From Calidithermus chliarophilus DSM 9957 (GTDB taxonomy: Bacteria; Deinococcota; Deinococci; Deinococcales; Thermaceae): a stretch of DNA of 64,000 nucleotides. The stretch spans positions 620,904-684,903 of the forward strand of contig NZ_KE387023.1 of the NCBI RefSeq assembly GCF_000430045.1, read 5' to 3'. This document shows positions 1-8,149 of the stretch, one piece after another. The position numbers and the translations under genes were made by a program. How positions within the stretch are numbered: position 1 is the stretch's first letter; every line of letters starts with the position of its first letter. The notes beneath the pieces are model-generated. The model did not search any database. It had not been told where the DNA came from and saw nothing but the letters and a program-made list of their open reading frames with translations.

Positions 1-1967
1 GCGGCCTCGGGGTGGGGGGCGGCGACGCCGGCGCTGAGGCGCTCGAGCGCCCGCCGCCGCAGCCCCTCGGCCACCGCCAGCGCCTGGGACAGGCTCTCCT
101 GGGCGTCCTTGGGCACGCTGTGCACCCCCGAGCCCGGCAGGACGTCGTGGAACTGGCCCAGCAGCAGCGCCTTCCAGGCCCCCTCGAGCGCCTCCCACTC
201 CTCGCCCGCTCCGCCCAGCCCGGCCCGCTCCGCCAGCACCAGCGCCGCCTCGGCCTCGACCAAGGCGTGCTCGAGCCGCCGGTTGAGCCGCTTGACCTCG
301 GCCTGGGTGGTGTAGGTGGCCCGGTGCAGCTCGAGGTACATCTCCCCCACCCACACAGGCAGGGCCGAGGGCGGTGGGGCGTCGATGGTCGATGGTCGAT
401 GGTCGATAGCCAAGGGCCTTTGCTGCTTCCCGCCCTCCTGGCGTTCGGCGTTCGGCGTTCGGCGTTCGACGGCTTCGTAGAAGCCCTCCACCCGCCCGAT
501 CTCGGCCCTGGGCAGCCCCGGAAAGGCGCGGTAGCGGGCGTAGCGCTCGAGCATCTCGGCGCTGGGGCCGCCCCCGCCGTCGCCGTAGCCGAAGGCGTAG
601 AGGGTGGCGGGGTGGTAGCGCTTGCCCTTGAAGTTGTGCCAGGTGCCCGCGAGGTCCTTGGCCTCGAGCCGCCCGTTGTAGCTCTCGTTGGGGTTCCAGA
701 AGCCGTGGGCCAGCACCCGCGTGCCGTCGAGGCCCTCCCACTGCCATAGGTCGTGGGGGAAGGCGTTGGTCTCGTTCCAATTGAGCTTGGTGGTGAAGAA
801 GTAGGGCAGCCCGCCCTGGCTCAGGACCTGCGGCAGGTTGGCGGCGAAGCCGAAGGTGTCGGGCAGCCAGGCCACCGAGGCCCGCCGCCCGAACTTCTGC
901 TGGAAGTAGCCCTGCCCGTAGAGGAGCTGCCGCGCCCAGGACTCGCCCGAGAGCAAATTGCCGTCGGGCTCGACCCACGTCCCGCCCACCAGCTCCCAGC
1001 GGCCCTCCTGCACCCGCTTCCTGACCTCTTCGAACAGCTCGGGGTCGTCGGCCTCGAGCCAGGCGTAGGCCTGGGCGCTGGACTGGTTGAAGCACAGCTC
1101 GGGGTAGCGCTCCATCAGGTGCAGCACGGTGGCGAAGGTGCGCCGGACCTTGCGCCGGGTCTCGGCTACCGGCCACAGCCAGGCCAGGTCGATGTGGGCG
1201 TGGCCACTCATGAGCAGGCGGCCCGCCGATGGGTAGCGTTCCCGGATGGCCTCGAGCCGACGCGCGAGGTGGGCCCGCGCCGCCTCCAGGCTGGCGCGGT
1301 GCTCCGGGCCCAGCGCCAGGCCGGGGCCGTCGAACTTCCACTCCTCCCACAGCTGCGCGGTCATCCCCGACCAGCTCGAGCGCTCGAGCTGCTCGAGGTA
1401 GGCCTGGGCCGGGCCGCGCGGCAGCCGGACGAGGGCGAAGGTCTCGGAAAGGGCGTCGAGCAGGAGCTGGGCCACGTCGGGCTGGACCTGCTGGGCCGCG
1501 TCCAGGGCGCAGGCTAAGTCGGTGTGCAGCGCCCGCACCTGGAGGTCGGGGAGGAAGAGCCGGGCCTCCTCGAGCCGGGGGTGGGGCACCGGGCTGCCGA
1601 AGAGGCCCCTGGGCACCGCCTCGACCTCCAGCGCCACCACCTCGGCGCCCCTAGCGGCCTCGAGCAGCGGGTACTCGCGGTGGAAGGGGTTGAGCCCGCC
1701 CAGGGCCTTGCCGTCGAGGGTCAGGAGTCCCTCCCCGCCCACGTTCAGCCGCACCCACACCGGCTTGCCGGCCCAGGCGCTGGGCACGTGGCCGCTGAAG
1801 ATCATCTCGGCGGGGAAGGCCCGGCTGGGCCACTCCTGCCCCACCTCCAGCGGCAGCCAGTCGGTGTTGGGGGCGCGGAACTCGCACTCCAGCGGGAAGG
1901 TCTCGAGGTCGCTCCAGGCCGATAGCTCCTGCAGCCGTGCCCGCAGCCGTTCAAACTCCTGCTTCAT
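1..1967 (-). CDS. Alpha-mannosidase, GH38 family (3' end beyond the window)
   Basis: I read this gene by hand from ATG at 1967, preceded by GGGGAAGGAAG. About 655 codons are visible and the C-terminus lies past base 1. It should hydrolyse terminal alpha-mannose from oligosaccharides. The GH38 zinc motif HAHIDLAWLWP is near residue 255, and WLPDTFGFA near residue 362 carries the expected nucleophilic Asp. The N-terminus overlaps the end of the DUF885 gene by 17 bp, so translation is probably coupled. No signal peptide is visible, which suggests cytoplasmic trimming of imported sugars. Oddity: residues about 500-528 (bases 382-468) are a translated 7-bp repeat array of the kind otherwise found between genes. 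It sits just before the conserved LPVWVGEMYLELH segment and keeps the frame. Family assignment is firm; the natural substrate is inferred. Confidence 0.93.
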   Translation of the reverse strand, partial: MKQEFERLRARLQELSAWSDLETFPLECEFRAPNTDWLPLEVGQEWPSRAFPAEMIFSGHVPSAWAGKPVWVRLNVGGEGLLTLDGKALGGLNPFHREYPLLEAARGAEVVALEVEAVPRGLFGSPVPHPRLEEARLFLPDLQVRALHTDLACALDAAQQVQPDVAQLLLDALSETFALVRLPRGPAQAYLEQLERSSWSGMTAQLWEEWKFDGPGLALGPEHRASLEAARAHLARRLEAIRERYPSAGRLLMSGHAHIDLAWLWPVAETRRKVRRTFATVLHLMERYPELCFNQSSAQAYAWLEADDPELFEEVRKRVQEGRWELVGGTWVEPDGNLLSGESWARQLLYGQGYFQQKFGRRASVAWLPDTFGFAANLPQVLSQGGLPYFFTTKLNWNETNAFPHDLWQWEGLDGTRVLAHGFWNPNESYNGRLEAKDLAGTWHNFKGKRYHPATLYAFGYGDGGGGPSAEMLERYARYRAFPGLPRAEIGRVEGFYEAVERRTPNAERQEGGKQQRPLAIDHRPSTIDAPPPSALPVWVGEMYLELHRATYTTQAEVKRLNRRLEHALVEAEAALVLAERAGLGGAGEEWEALEGAWKALLLGQFHDVLPGSGVHSVPKDAQESLSQALAVAEGLRRRALERLSAGVAAPHPEA
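382..468. repeat. Heptamer tandem arrays inside the GH38 coding sequence
   Basis: Two blocks of 7-bp units lie within the reading frame: TCGATGG x3 plus TCGATAG (382-409), and GCGTTCG x4 (441-468). A 31-bp non-repetitive spacer separates them. The stretch totals 87 bp, exactly 29 codons, so the frame is kept although each unit is not a multiple of three. The same units occur in many intergenic arrays of this window. Confidence 0.9.
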
Positions 1968-3324
1968 AGTCTTCCTTCCCCTCGATCCAGGCCCGCACCA
2001 TGCCGGGCGTGACGGGCTCCTCGAGCAGGCGGCGGAACCAGGCCTCGGCGTACGGCGGCTCCGCCGCCGTCCCAGAGGGAATCTGCCTACTGGCGTACGG
2101 ACGATTGTCCGTCCCGGAGGGAATCTGCCCGCTGGCGTACGGACGATTGTCCGTCCCGGAGGGAATCTGCCCGCTGGCGTACGGACCGCGGTCCGTCCCG
2201 GAGGGAATCTGCCCCCGCACCCGGAACAGCTCGTCCAGCAGGTCGCCCCCGGCGGTGTAGGTGAAGATGTAGGAGCGCCAGGTGGGGTTGGTGATGAACT
2301 CGAGGCTCTTGCGGGCGCGCTCGGGCGTGGCGAGGGCGTAGCGCCGGAGGTAGCCCAGCACCTCGGCCTCGGGGCGCTTCTCCTCGTGCAGCAGCAGCGC
2401 CGCGTTGCCCGAGACGTGCTTGAGGGTGCGCTGCTGCCGCACCGCCGCCTGCATGGCCTCGACCTCGGCACGGCCCACGCCCAGGCCCAGGTACCCGGCG
2501 AGCTCGAGCAGCCACTGTGCCTCCTCGGCCTCCGGGAGCACCATCGCGCGGGCCTTGACCGCGATCCCCTCGGAGATCACGCACTCGGGGGAGTTGATGA
2601 GCAGGATCGAGGCCTCGGCGTGGCCCTGCTCGCGGTACAGGCGCAGCTCCTTGAGCACGTGCTCGGTGTGGTGGCCGGGGTAGCCCTCGTGGGCCATGGT
2701 GTCGGGGAGGGAATAGAGGTGGGTGGGGAGGTCGGTGTTGAGGTCGATGCGCGAGCGGTAGCCGCCCAGGTACCAGTTGTAGGCCCCCCAGGGCTGCTCC
2801 CTGACCAGCTCCACCGTGAACGACTCCTCCCTCGGCAGCCCGTAGCGCCCGCGCACCCGCTCGCCCAGGCGCTCGAGCAAAATCCCCAGCACCTCCCCCA
2901 CCCGCTCACGCGGCACCACGAAGCGCTGTCGGAAGGCCTCCAGGCGCTCGGGAACCGGCCCCTGGCCCGGCAGCACGTCCTCCAGGCCGGCGATGGCCTC
3001 CTCGAAGCGGGACTCGGGCACCGCCTCGGCCTCCACGCCGTACAGCCGCCGCACCTCCTCGCGGTAGGGCAGCGCCTCGCCCTGCAACAGCGCCAGGGTG
3101 GTCTGCATGGCCGCGACCTGCGCCTTTAGCCAGGCGCGGCGCGGTCCGGGCCCCAGGCCCTCCACCGCCCGGGCCAGCTCCTCGGCCTGCCGCGCCAGCT
3201 CCGCCAGCGGCAGCATGGCCTCGGGCTTCCAGTCCTCGGGGCCGAAATAGGCGTCGATGTAGCCCGGGAAGTGCTGCTCGATGCCGTGCGCCAGTTCGAT
3301 GTAGTGCCGTGCCACGTCGGTCAT
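1951..3324 (-). CDS. DUF885 family metallopeptidase-like protein
   Basis: A 457-residue protein of the DUF885 family. The family hallmark HEGYPGHH lies about two-fifths along, followed by SEGIAVKA, which fits a zinc-peptidase-like active site (HExxxHH plus a downstream Glu). The substrate is unknown; some DUF885 members are annotated as carboxypeptidase-like. There is no signal peptide, so a cytoplasmic role is likely. It overlaps the ROK kinase upstream (ATGA, 3321-3324) and the GH38 gene downstream, so it belongs to the sugar operon. Its C-terminal part contains four copies of a 14-residue unit such as QIPSGTDNRPYASG (bases about 2050-2218). The final 30 or so residues after this insert (AWFRRLLEEPVTPGMV) look like normal family sequence. 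The family call is strong; the function is not known. Confidence 0.88.
   Translation of the reverse strand: MTDVARHYIELAHGIEQHFPGYIDAYFGPEDWKPEAMLPLAELARQAEELARAVEGLGPGPRRAWLKAQVAAMQTTLALLQGEALPYREEVRRLYGVEAEAVPESRFEEAIAGLEDVLPGQGPVPERLEAFRQRFVVPRERVGEVLGILLERLGERVRGRYGLPREESFTVELVREQPWGAYNWYLGGYRSRIDLNTDLPTHLYSLPDTMAHEGYPGHHTEHVLKELRLYREQGHAEASILLINSPECVISEGIAVKARAMVLPEAEEAQWLLELAGYLGLGVGRAEVEAMQAAVRQQRTLKHVSGNAALLLHEEKRPEAEVLGYLRRYALATPERARKSLEFITNPTWRSYIFTYTAGGDLLDELFRVRGQIPSGTDRGPYASGQIPSGTDNRPYASGQIPSGTDNRPYASRQIPSGTAAEPPYAEAWFRRLLEEPVTPGMVRAWIEGKEDYEAGV
2050..2218. repeat. 42-bp tandem repeat with internal palindrome, in frame in the DUF885 gene
   Basis: About four units of 42 bp occur in tandem. 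Each holds ACGGAC-GATT-GTCCGT or a variant of it (a 6-bp stem with a 4-base loop) followed by CCCGGAGGGAATCTGCC. The unit length equals 14 codons, so copy-number changes would keep the frame. The outer copies are more diverged than the two central ones, which suggests recent amplification. Confidence 0.88.
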
Positions 3325-4163
3325 TGCGAAGTCCTCCCGGCCCAGTCGGCCGCCCCGATCAAGCCCGCGTCCGCGCCCAGCGCGGCGGGGAGCACCTCGA
3401 GCGCGTACAGCGGGTCCAGGCGGCCCAGCGCGGCCCGCACCCGCTCGAGGTAGCCCGCCGAGAGCCCCAACCCCCCGCCGATCACGGCGCGCTCGAGGCC
3501 CAGCATCACCTTGAGGTCGGCCAGCTTGTCGGCCACCAGGCCCGCGCTCTCGGTCAGCTTGGCCTCGGCGGCGGGGTCGGCGGCGGCCCGCCGGACCACC
3601 TCCCGCGCCCCCTCCCAGCCGCGCTCCCGCGCCCAGCGGTCCAGGGCGCCGCCGGAGGCGACGAGCTCGAGCGGGGTGCCGTCCGGCGCCCGCATGTAGC
3701 CCATCTCGGCGTGCAGGCCGTGGCGGCTGAGGTAGAGCCTGCCGCCCAGCACCAGCCCACTGCCCACGCCGGTCGAGACCGTCACGAAGATGAAGTTCTC
3801 CACCCCACGCCCGGCCCCGTAGGCCGCCTCGCCCCAGGCCGCCGCGTCGGCGTCGTTGACGACCGCCGTGGGCAGCCCGGTGGCCTCGTGCAGGGCGCCC
3901 TGCAGGTCGTAGGCGTGCCAGCCCTGCAGGGTGTCGGCGTTGAGCGCGGTGACCTTGCCCTCGGCCACGCCCCCGGTGGCGGCCACGCCCAGGGCCCTAG
4001 CCCCCGGCAAGAGCGGGCGCAGCAGCTCCAGCGCGGCCCGCGTCACCGCCTCGGGGCCCCGGTCGTGGGTGGGGGTGGGGGCCTCGAGCCGCTCCAGCAC
4101 CCGCCCCCCCTCCACCCGCGCCGCCGCCAGCTTAGTTCCCCCGATGTCGAGCGCCACGATCAT
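3321..4163 (-). CDS. ROK family sugar kinase, probable N-acetylmannosamine kinase
   Basis: A 280-residue ROK protein starting at ATG 4163. The N-terminal ATP-binding loop DIGGTKLAAA and the second phosphate loop STGVGSGLVLGG are clear, and the catalytic Asp is in VVNDADAAAWGE. With NanE encoded in the same cluster, phosphorylation of ManNAc (NanK role) is the likeliest job; GlcNAc or glucose kinase is possible. Odd: the usual ROK zinc site is missing. Where most ROK proteins have GEIGHM followed by a CxCGxxGCxE loop, this one has AEMGYM followed by RAPDGTPLELVASGG with no cysteines. A 24-codon mini-ORF ends on its start codon (CTATGA), and its own stop overlaps the DUF885 ATG, so four reading frames in a row are translationally coupled. 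Confidence 0.85.
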   Translation of the reverse strand: MIVALDIGGTKLAAARVEGGRVLERLEAPTPTHDRGPEAVTRAALELLRPLLPGARALGVAATGGVAEGKVTALNADTLQGWHAYDLQGALHEATGLPTAVVNDADAAAWGEAAYGAGRGVENFIFVTVSTGVGSGLVLGGRLYLSRHGLHAEMGYMRAPDGTPLELVASGGALDRWARERGWEGAREVVRRAAADPAAEAKLTESAGLVADKLADLKVMLGLERAVIGGGLGLSAGYLERVRAALGRLDPLYALEVLPAALGADAGLIGAADWAGRTSQ

Positions 4164-4234
4164 AGGCTGGAGTCCTCGTGCTTCAGGGGGCTGGAGTCCT
4201 TGCGCTTCATGACGCTGAAGTCCTCGTGCTTCAT
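4160..4234 (-). CDS. 24-codon mini-ORF made of a 24-bp tandem repeat
   Basis: The ATG at 4234 overlaps the TGA of the DUF4127 gene and reads 24 codons to a TGA overlapping the ROK ATG at 4163. The predicted peptide is MKHEDFSVMKRKDSSP followed by LKHEDSSL. It is encoded by three 24-bp (8-codon) repeats at 4164-4235. The exact stop/start overlap at both ends suggests it may act as a coupling cistron. It could equally be a repeat element whose translation has no function. I know of no homologue. Confidence 0.4.
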   Translation of the reverse strand: MKHEDFSVMKRKDSSPLKHEDSSL

Positions 4235-4235
4235 G
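4164..4235. repeat. Three 24-bp tandem repeats between DUF4127 and ROK genes
   Basis: Units at 4164-4187, 4188-4211 and 4212-4235 share the core CTGGAGTCCTCGTGCTTCA with few mismatches. On the minus strand the array supplies the DUF4127 stop codon and runs up to the ROK start codon. Confidence 0.9.
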
Positions 4236-5748
4236 CCCCATTCTCCCGGATGAGCCGCAAGGGGAAGACGCCGGTGAACAGCCGGGGCCAGGCCAGCGAG
4301 GCGGGCCCGCGCTCGAGCCGCACCCCCGGCAGCCGCGGGGCGAAGTGCCGCGCCCACAGCTCCTCGACCAAGGGGGCCATGCGGGCCTCGACTTCGGCCT
4401 CGGCGCGGGGCTTGAGCTCGCCCAGGTCGAAGGGGCTGGGGTTGGAGAGCGCCTCGCGCACCTCGCCGCGCACGCGGCCCTGGTAGAGCCAGTCGTCGGC
4501 GAGCCTCGAGAGGTTGGCCTCGGCCAGGGCCACGGGGTCGCCCCCGTAGAGGGCGCAAACCCCACAGGCGATGGCGCTGCCCAGCGTGTTCCCCGCCGTG
4601 TTCCAGGCCGCGTACCCGGCGAGGCGGGTCACGTCCACGGCGTCCAGCAGCAGCCGGGTGAAGCGCTCCTCGGCCCCGTTGGCGTAGGCCACGTCGGCTA
4701 CGGCGACCCTGCGGCCCGCCCCCAGGTCTTCGGCGACGCGCTCGACGAACTCGGGCAGGTGGCGGTTGGCGGTGTCCACCACCTCGAGGTCGGGCTGGCG
4801 GTGGGCCTGCCGGTGGGAGGGGGCGTTGACGGCCAGGATCAGGTCGGCGTCCTCGGGCGTAGGGGCCGCCACGCAGCCCGCCGCCCGCAGGTGGGCCTTG
4901 ACCAGCTCACCCAGCACGCGGTCCTCGTAGAGCATCACGCTGTGGGGGGCCAGGGCCGAGGGGTAGCGCACCCAGACGCGGGGCTTGCGGCCCGAGCCGT
5001 TGACCAAAGCCCGCGCCAGCAGCACCGCCGCCACCTCGTCGGCGCCGGGGTACACGTCGGCCCGGTTCCACAGGGAGAGCGCGTCGAGGCGGGCCTCGAG
5101 CCGCCGCCGGTCGCGCGCGGCCAGCCCGTAGGGGGTGGTGTCGTCGAGGGTGAGGCACAGGTGCTCGAGCACCCCCTCCTGCAGCAGGCCGATGGCCGCC
5201 TGGTGCAGGGCGTGGTTGCGCTCGCGGGTGGAAAGCCAGTCCCCCAGCACCTCGGCGGGCACCGCCTTGCGGGCCTCCTCGAGCTCGCCGGGGTCGGCCC
5301 CGCGCTCCACCCGGTCCGTCCACTCCGACACCCGGCGCAGCGCGGCGCCCCACTCGCCGTAGTAGGGCTTCTCCTCGAGCGGGTCGTTGTCGTGGGCCAC
5401 CCGCACGATCACGCCGTAGGCCAGCAGGCGCAGCCGGGGGTTGTCCCGCTTCACCTCGCGCAGCACCTCGAGCCGCCCCAGCGCCGCCTCGAGCGAGTCC
5501 GACACCCGGCGGGCCGGGATCATGCCGCCCAGGGCGAGGGTCTCGAGGGTGACGACGGCCACGTCGGCGGCGGGGGCGTGCTCGCGCAGCCAGCCGGCGA
5601 TTCGCGCGGTGTCGGCGGGCCGGTTGAGGTCGTTGAGCAGCTCGAGCGGGGGCGAAAGCAGCTCGACCCCGGCCACCCGCGCGAGCTGGTGGGGGAGCTC
5701 GAGGGTGGGCGGGCGGGTGTCACAGGGCAACAGCAGCACGCGCTTCAT
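4231..5748 (-). CDS. DUF4127 family protein
   Basis: A 505-residue protein starting MKRVLLLPCDTRPPTLELP, the typical N-terminus of the DUF4127 family (PLDxRPxN-like). The ATG at 5748 is preceded by CGAGGAGAA. The family has no established biochemical role. Conserved blocks such as TLETLALGGMIPAR and LTLDDTTPYG look like an enzyme active site. Its position between an FAD oxidoreductase and a ROK kinase, within genes for hexosaminidase and sugar transport, suggests a role in carbohydrate metabolism, but this is inference from neighbourhood only. No signal peptide or membrane segment is visible. The stop codon lies in a 24-bp repeat. Confidence 0.85.
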   Translation of the reverse strand: MKRVLLLPCDTRPPTLELPHQLARVAGVELLSPPLELLNDLNRPADTARIAGWLREHAPAADVAVVTLETLALGGMIPARRVSDSLEAALGRLEVLREVKRDNPRLRLLAYGVIVRVAHDNDPLEEKPYYGEWGAALRRVSEWTDRVERGADPGELEEARKAVPAEVLGDWLSTRERNHALHQAAIGLLQEGVLEHLCLTLDDTTPYGLAARDRRRLEARLDALSLWNRADVYPGADEVAAVLLARALVNGSGRKPRVWVRYPSALAPHSVMLYEDRVLGELVKAHLRAAGCVAAPTPEDADLILAVNAPSHRQAHRQPDLEVVDTANRHLPEFVERVAEDLGAGRRVAVADVAYANGAEERFTRLLLDAVDVTRLAGYAAWNTAGNTLGSAIACGVCALYGGDPVALAEANLSRLADDWLYQGRVRGEVREALSNPSPFDLGELKPRAEAEVEARMAPLVEELWARHFAPRLPGVRLERGPASLAWPRLFTGVFPLRLIRENGA

Positions 5749-5806
5749 CGGTAGGGATTCTCCTCGTCGGTGTCCCAGCCCAGGGGGCCGTGTTGAATGG
5801 TCGTTC

Positions 5807-5834
5807 GTAGGGACGACGCGCGCGTCGTCCCTAC
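5807..5834. repeat. 28-bp perfect palindrome between FAD oxidoreductase and DUF4127 genes
   Basis: GTAGGGACGACGCG is followed immediately by its reverse complement. A related 26-bp palindrome is at 26659-26684. It could fold into a long hairpin and act as a terminator or mRNA-stability element between two co-oriented genes. No T-run follows, so a Rho-independent terminator is uncertain. Confidence 0.85.
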
Positions 5835-5851
5835 AGGGTTAGGGTTCGCCC

Positions 5852-7231
5852 TCACAGGTTGGCCCCCTGCCGCCGCAGGGCCTCGCGCAACTCGACCCCG
5901 TCAATCTCGCGCACCCCCACGTCCCGCGCCGCGCACCACGCCGCCGCTACCCCCGCGGCCTCGCCCATCGAGTGGCAGTTCTGCTGCACCCGGATGGCGC
6001 TCTGGGCCTCGAAGGTGGCGCTGGCGCAGCGACCCGGCACCAGCACGTTGGAAAGCCCCAGCGGGATCAGGCTGCGGTAGGGGATCTCGTGGAAGGCGTC
6101 GGGCTTGAAGTAGGGCAGGTCGCCCGAGCGCTCGTGGTAGAGCTTCTGGCCGCGCGGGGTGTGGATGTCCACGGGGTAGTGGTTGCGGCAGACGGCGTCG
6201 GGGAAGGTCTTGCAGTAGAGGATGTCCTCCAGCGTCAGCACGTACTCCCCCACGATGCGCCGGGTCTCGCGCACCCCCACCATGGGGGCGTAGGAGGCGA
6301 TGAAGGCGTTCTCGCAGCCCTCGAAGGTGGCCCGCAGGAAGCGCAGCAGGCGGTCGATGGCCTCCTTGCCGTCCACCTGGGCCCGGCTCAGCGTCCAGGC
6401 GTCGGCCCCGTCGTTGAGCTCGGCGGCCAGGCGCGGGCAGTTGAAGGAGATCACCCCGGGCTGCCCCGGCACGCTGAAGCCCTGGAAGTAGTCGCCGTCG
6501 CGCTCGAGCAAGAGCCCCTCCTCGACCCCCCGGCGGAAGAGGGGCTCGAGGCTCGACTTCTTGCCCCACACCATCCAGAAGTGCATGAAACGGGGGCTCT
6601 CCTGCGGCTGGCCGTGGCGGGCCAGGAAGGCGCACAGCCGCTCGCCGTCCACCCCGCCCAGCATGAAGCGCAGGCTCATGGCCTGGTGCAGCCCGCTCTC
6701 GGCCTCCCCCGCCTCGAAGGGCGCCCCCGCCCGCACCGCCAGGTCGGCGTCGCCGGTGGCGTCCACGTAGGTGTGGGCCGCCAGCCGCACCAGCCCGTCC
6801 TTGTTGTGCACCACGACGGCCCGCACGCGCCCGCCCTCCAGCTCGGGCGCGACGAAGTGGGTGTGGTAGAGGATTTCCCCGCCCGACTCGACGAGCATGC
6901 GCTCGAGCACGTACTTCATCCCCTCGGGGTTGAACCAGTTGTCGTTGCCGCCCCGGTCGGTGGCCCCGTCGCCGCGCTCGCACAAGCGGCGCTTGAGCTC
7001 GTCGGTGAGGCCCCGGTTGAGGTTGACCCCCGCCGCGACGTTGCGCATGAGGGGCGTGACCTGGGCGTTGGTGCCGGTGCCGCCCAGCGAGCCCAGGGCC
7101 TCGACGACGAGGGTCCGGGCCCCGGCCCGGGCGGCGGCGATGGCGGCGATCGCGCCCGCCGTGCCGCCCCCCACGACGATCACGTCCCAGGTGCGGGCTT
7201 CGGTATGGATGGGTAGATTCACGGTCTGCAT
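5852..7231 (-). CDS. FAD-dependent oxidoreductase (FAD_oxidored family)
   Basis: A protein of about 459 residues, counting from ATG 7231; a GTG at 7240 is an alternative start and neither has a strong ribosome binding site. The Rossmann motif VIVVGGGTAGAIAAIAAARAGA near the N-terminus binds FAD. The downstream VDATGDADLAVRAGAPFEAG is typical of the FAD_oxidored family, which often sits in sugar operons with GH or ABC genes. The likely role is oxidation of a sugar or its derivative in the cytoplasm; the substrate is unknown. It lies 22 bp after the stop of the permease gene and is probably co-transcribed with it. Confidence 0.85.
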   Translation of the reverse strand: MQTVNLPIHTEARTWDVIVVGGGTAGAIAAIAAARAGARTLVVEALGSLGGTGTNAQVTPLMRNVAAGVNLNRGLTDELKRRLCERGDGATDRGGNDNWFNPEGMKYVLERMLVESGGEILYHTHFVAPELEGGRVRAVVVHNKDGLVRLAAHTYVDATGDADLAVRAGAPFEAGEAESGLHQAMSLRFMLGGVDGERLCAFLARHGQPQESPRFMHFWMVWGKKSSLEPLFRRGVEEGLLLERDGDYFQGFSVPGQPGVISFNCPRLAAELNDGADAWTLSRAQVDGKEAIDRLLRFLRATFEGCENAFIASYAPMVGVRETRRIVGEYVLTLEDILYCKTFPDAVCRNHYPVDIHTPRGQKLYHERSGDLPYFKPDAFHEIPYRSLIPLGLSNVLVPGRCASATFEAQSAIRVQQNCHSMGEAAGVAAAWCAARDVGVREIDGVELREALRRQGANL

Positions 7232-7253
7232 GGCGTTCACGTAAAGGGGGGCT

Positions 7254-8135
7254 TCAGCCTTTCACGGCCCCCTCGAGCCCCCGCATGAAGTAGCGCTGGA
7301 AGACGAAGAAGATGATCAGGATGGGGATGATCTGGATGATCGCCCCCGCCGAGACGGCGCGGGTGTTGGTGGCGAAGGCCCCCGCCAGGTCGAGCAGCCC
7401 GGCCGCCAGCGGGTAGAGCTCGCGGTCGCGCAGCACGATCACGGCCCACAGGAAGCTGTTCCAGATCGCCACGAACTGCAGGATGCTGAAGGCGGCGATG
7501 GTGGGCATGGTCAGGGGTAGCATCACCCGCCGCCAGATGGTCAGCTCGCTGGCCCCGTCGATGCGGGCGGCCTCGATGAGCTCCAGCGGCACCGCCAGGT
7601 AGGCCTGGCGCAGCAGGAACAGCCCCACCGTGCTGGGCAGGGCGGGCAGGATGATGGCGGCGAACTGCCCCACCGCGCCGGTCTCGGGGCGCAGCAGGCC
7701 CAGCTTGACCGTGGTCACGTAGTTGACGATCAGACCCGCCTCGTTGGGCAGCACCAGGGTCGCCAGGATGGCGTAGAAGACGAAGTTGCGCCCGGGGAAG
7801 TTCATCTTGGCCAGCGGGTAGGCCGCCAGCGCGCAGAAGGCCACGCTCAGGCCCACCCCGAACACGCACAGGAGAAGGCTGTTGAGCACCTGCCGGGCCA
7901 CCGGCACCAGCGAGAAGACCTCCTTGTAGTTGCGCAGGCTGGGGTCGGTGGGCACCAGCGAGGGCGGGAACTCGAAGATGCCGCCCGAGGTCTCGAGCGA
8001 GGTCACGAAGGTCCAGACGAAGGGGTAGACGCTGACCACCAGGATCAGCAGCAGCAGCAGGTAGATCAGCACGCGCTCGAGCAGCACGCGGAGGCGCTTG
8101 CGGGCGCGGATGCGCTGGAGCTCGAGGTCAGGCAC
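7254..8135 (-). CDS. Sugar ABC transporter permease, MalG type (set B)
   Basis: I place the start at GTG 8135 (VPDLELQRIRARKRL), which follows GGAGGGCGCC; upstream in-frame sequence is only translated repeat. The result is 293 residues with six predicted membrane segments. The EAA loop EAARIDGASELTIWRRVMLP contacts the ATPase. The C-terminus FMRGLEGAVKG is typical of MalG-like permeases. It pairs with the MalF-type permease upstream. The 177-bp gap between the two is filled by a heptamer array, unusual for genes that normally touch. The substrate is probably an oligosaccharide with amino sugars, judged from the adjacent GH20 gene. No ATPase gene is nearby; a shared MsiK-type ATPase is expected elsewhere. 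Confidence 0.92.
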   Translation of the reverse strand: MPDLELQRIRARKRLRVLLERVLIYLLLLLILVVSVYPFVWTFVTSLETSGGIFEFPPSLVPTDPSLRNYKEVFSLVPVARQVLNSLLLCVFGVGLSVAFCALAAYPLAKMNFPGRNFVFYAILATLVLPNEAGLIVNYVTTVKLGLLRPETGAVGQFAAIILPALPSTVGLFLLRQAYLAVPLELIEAARIDGASELTIWRRVMLPLTMPTIAAFSILQFVAIWNSFLWAVIVLRDRELYPLAAGLLDLAGAFATNTRAVSAGAIIQIIPILIIFFVFQRYFMRGLEGAVKG

Positions 8136-8149
8136 GGCGCCCTCCGGGC

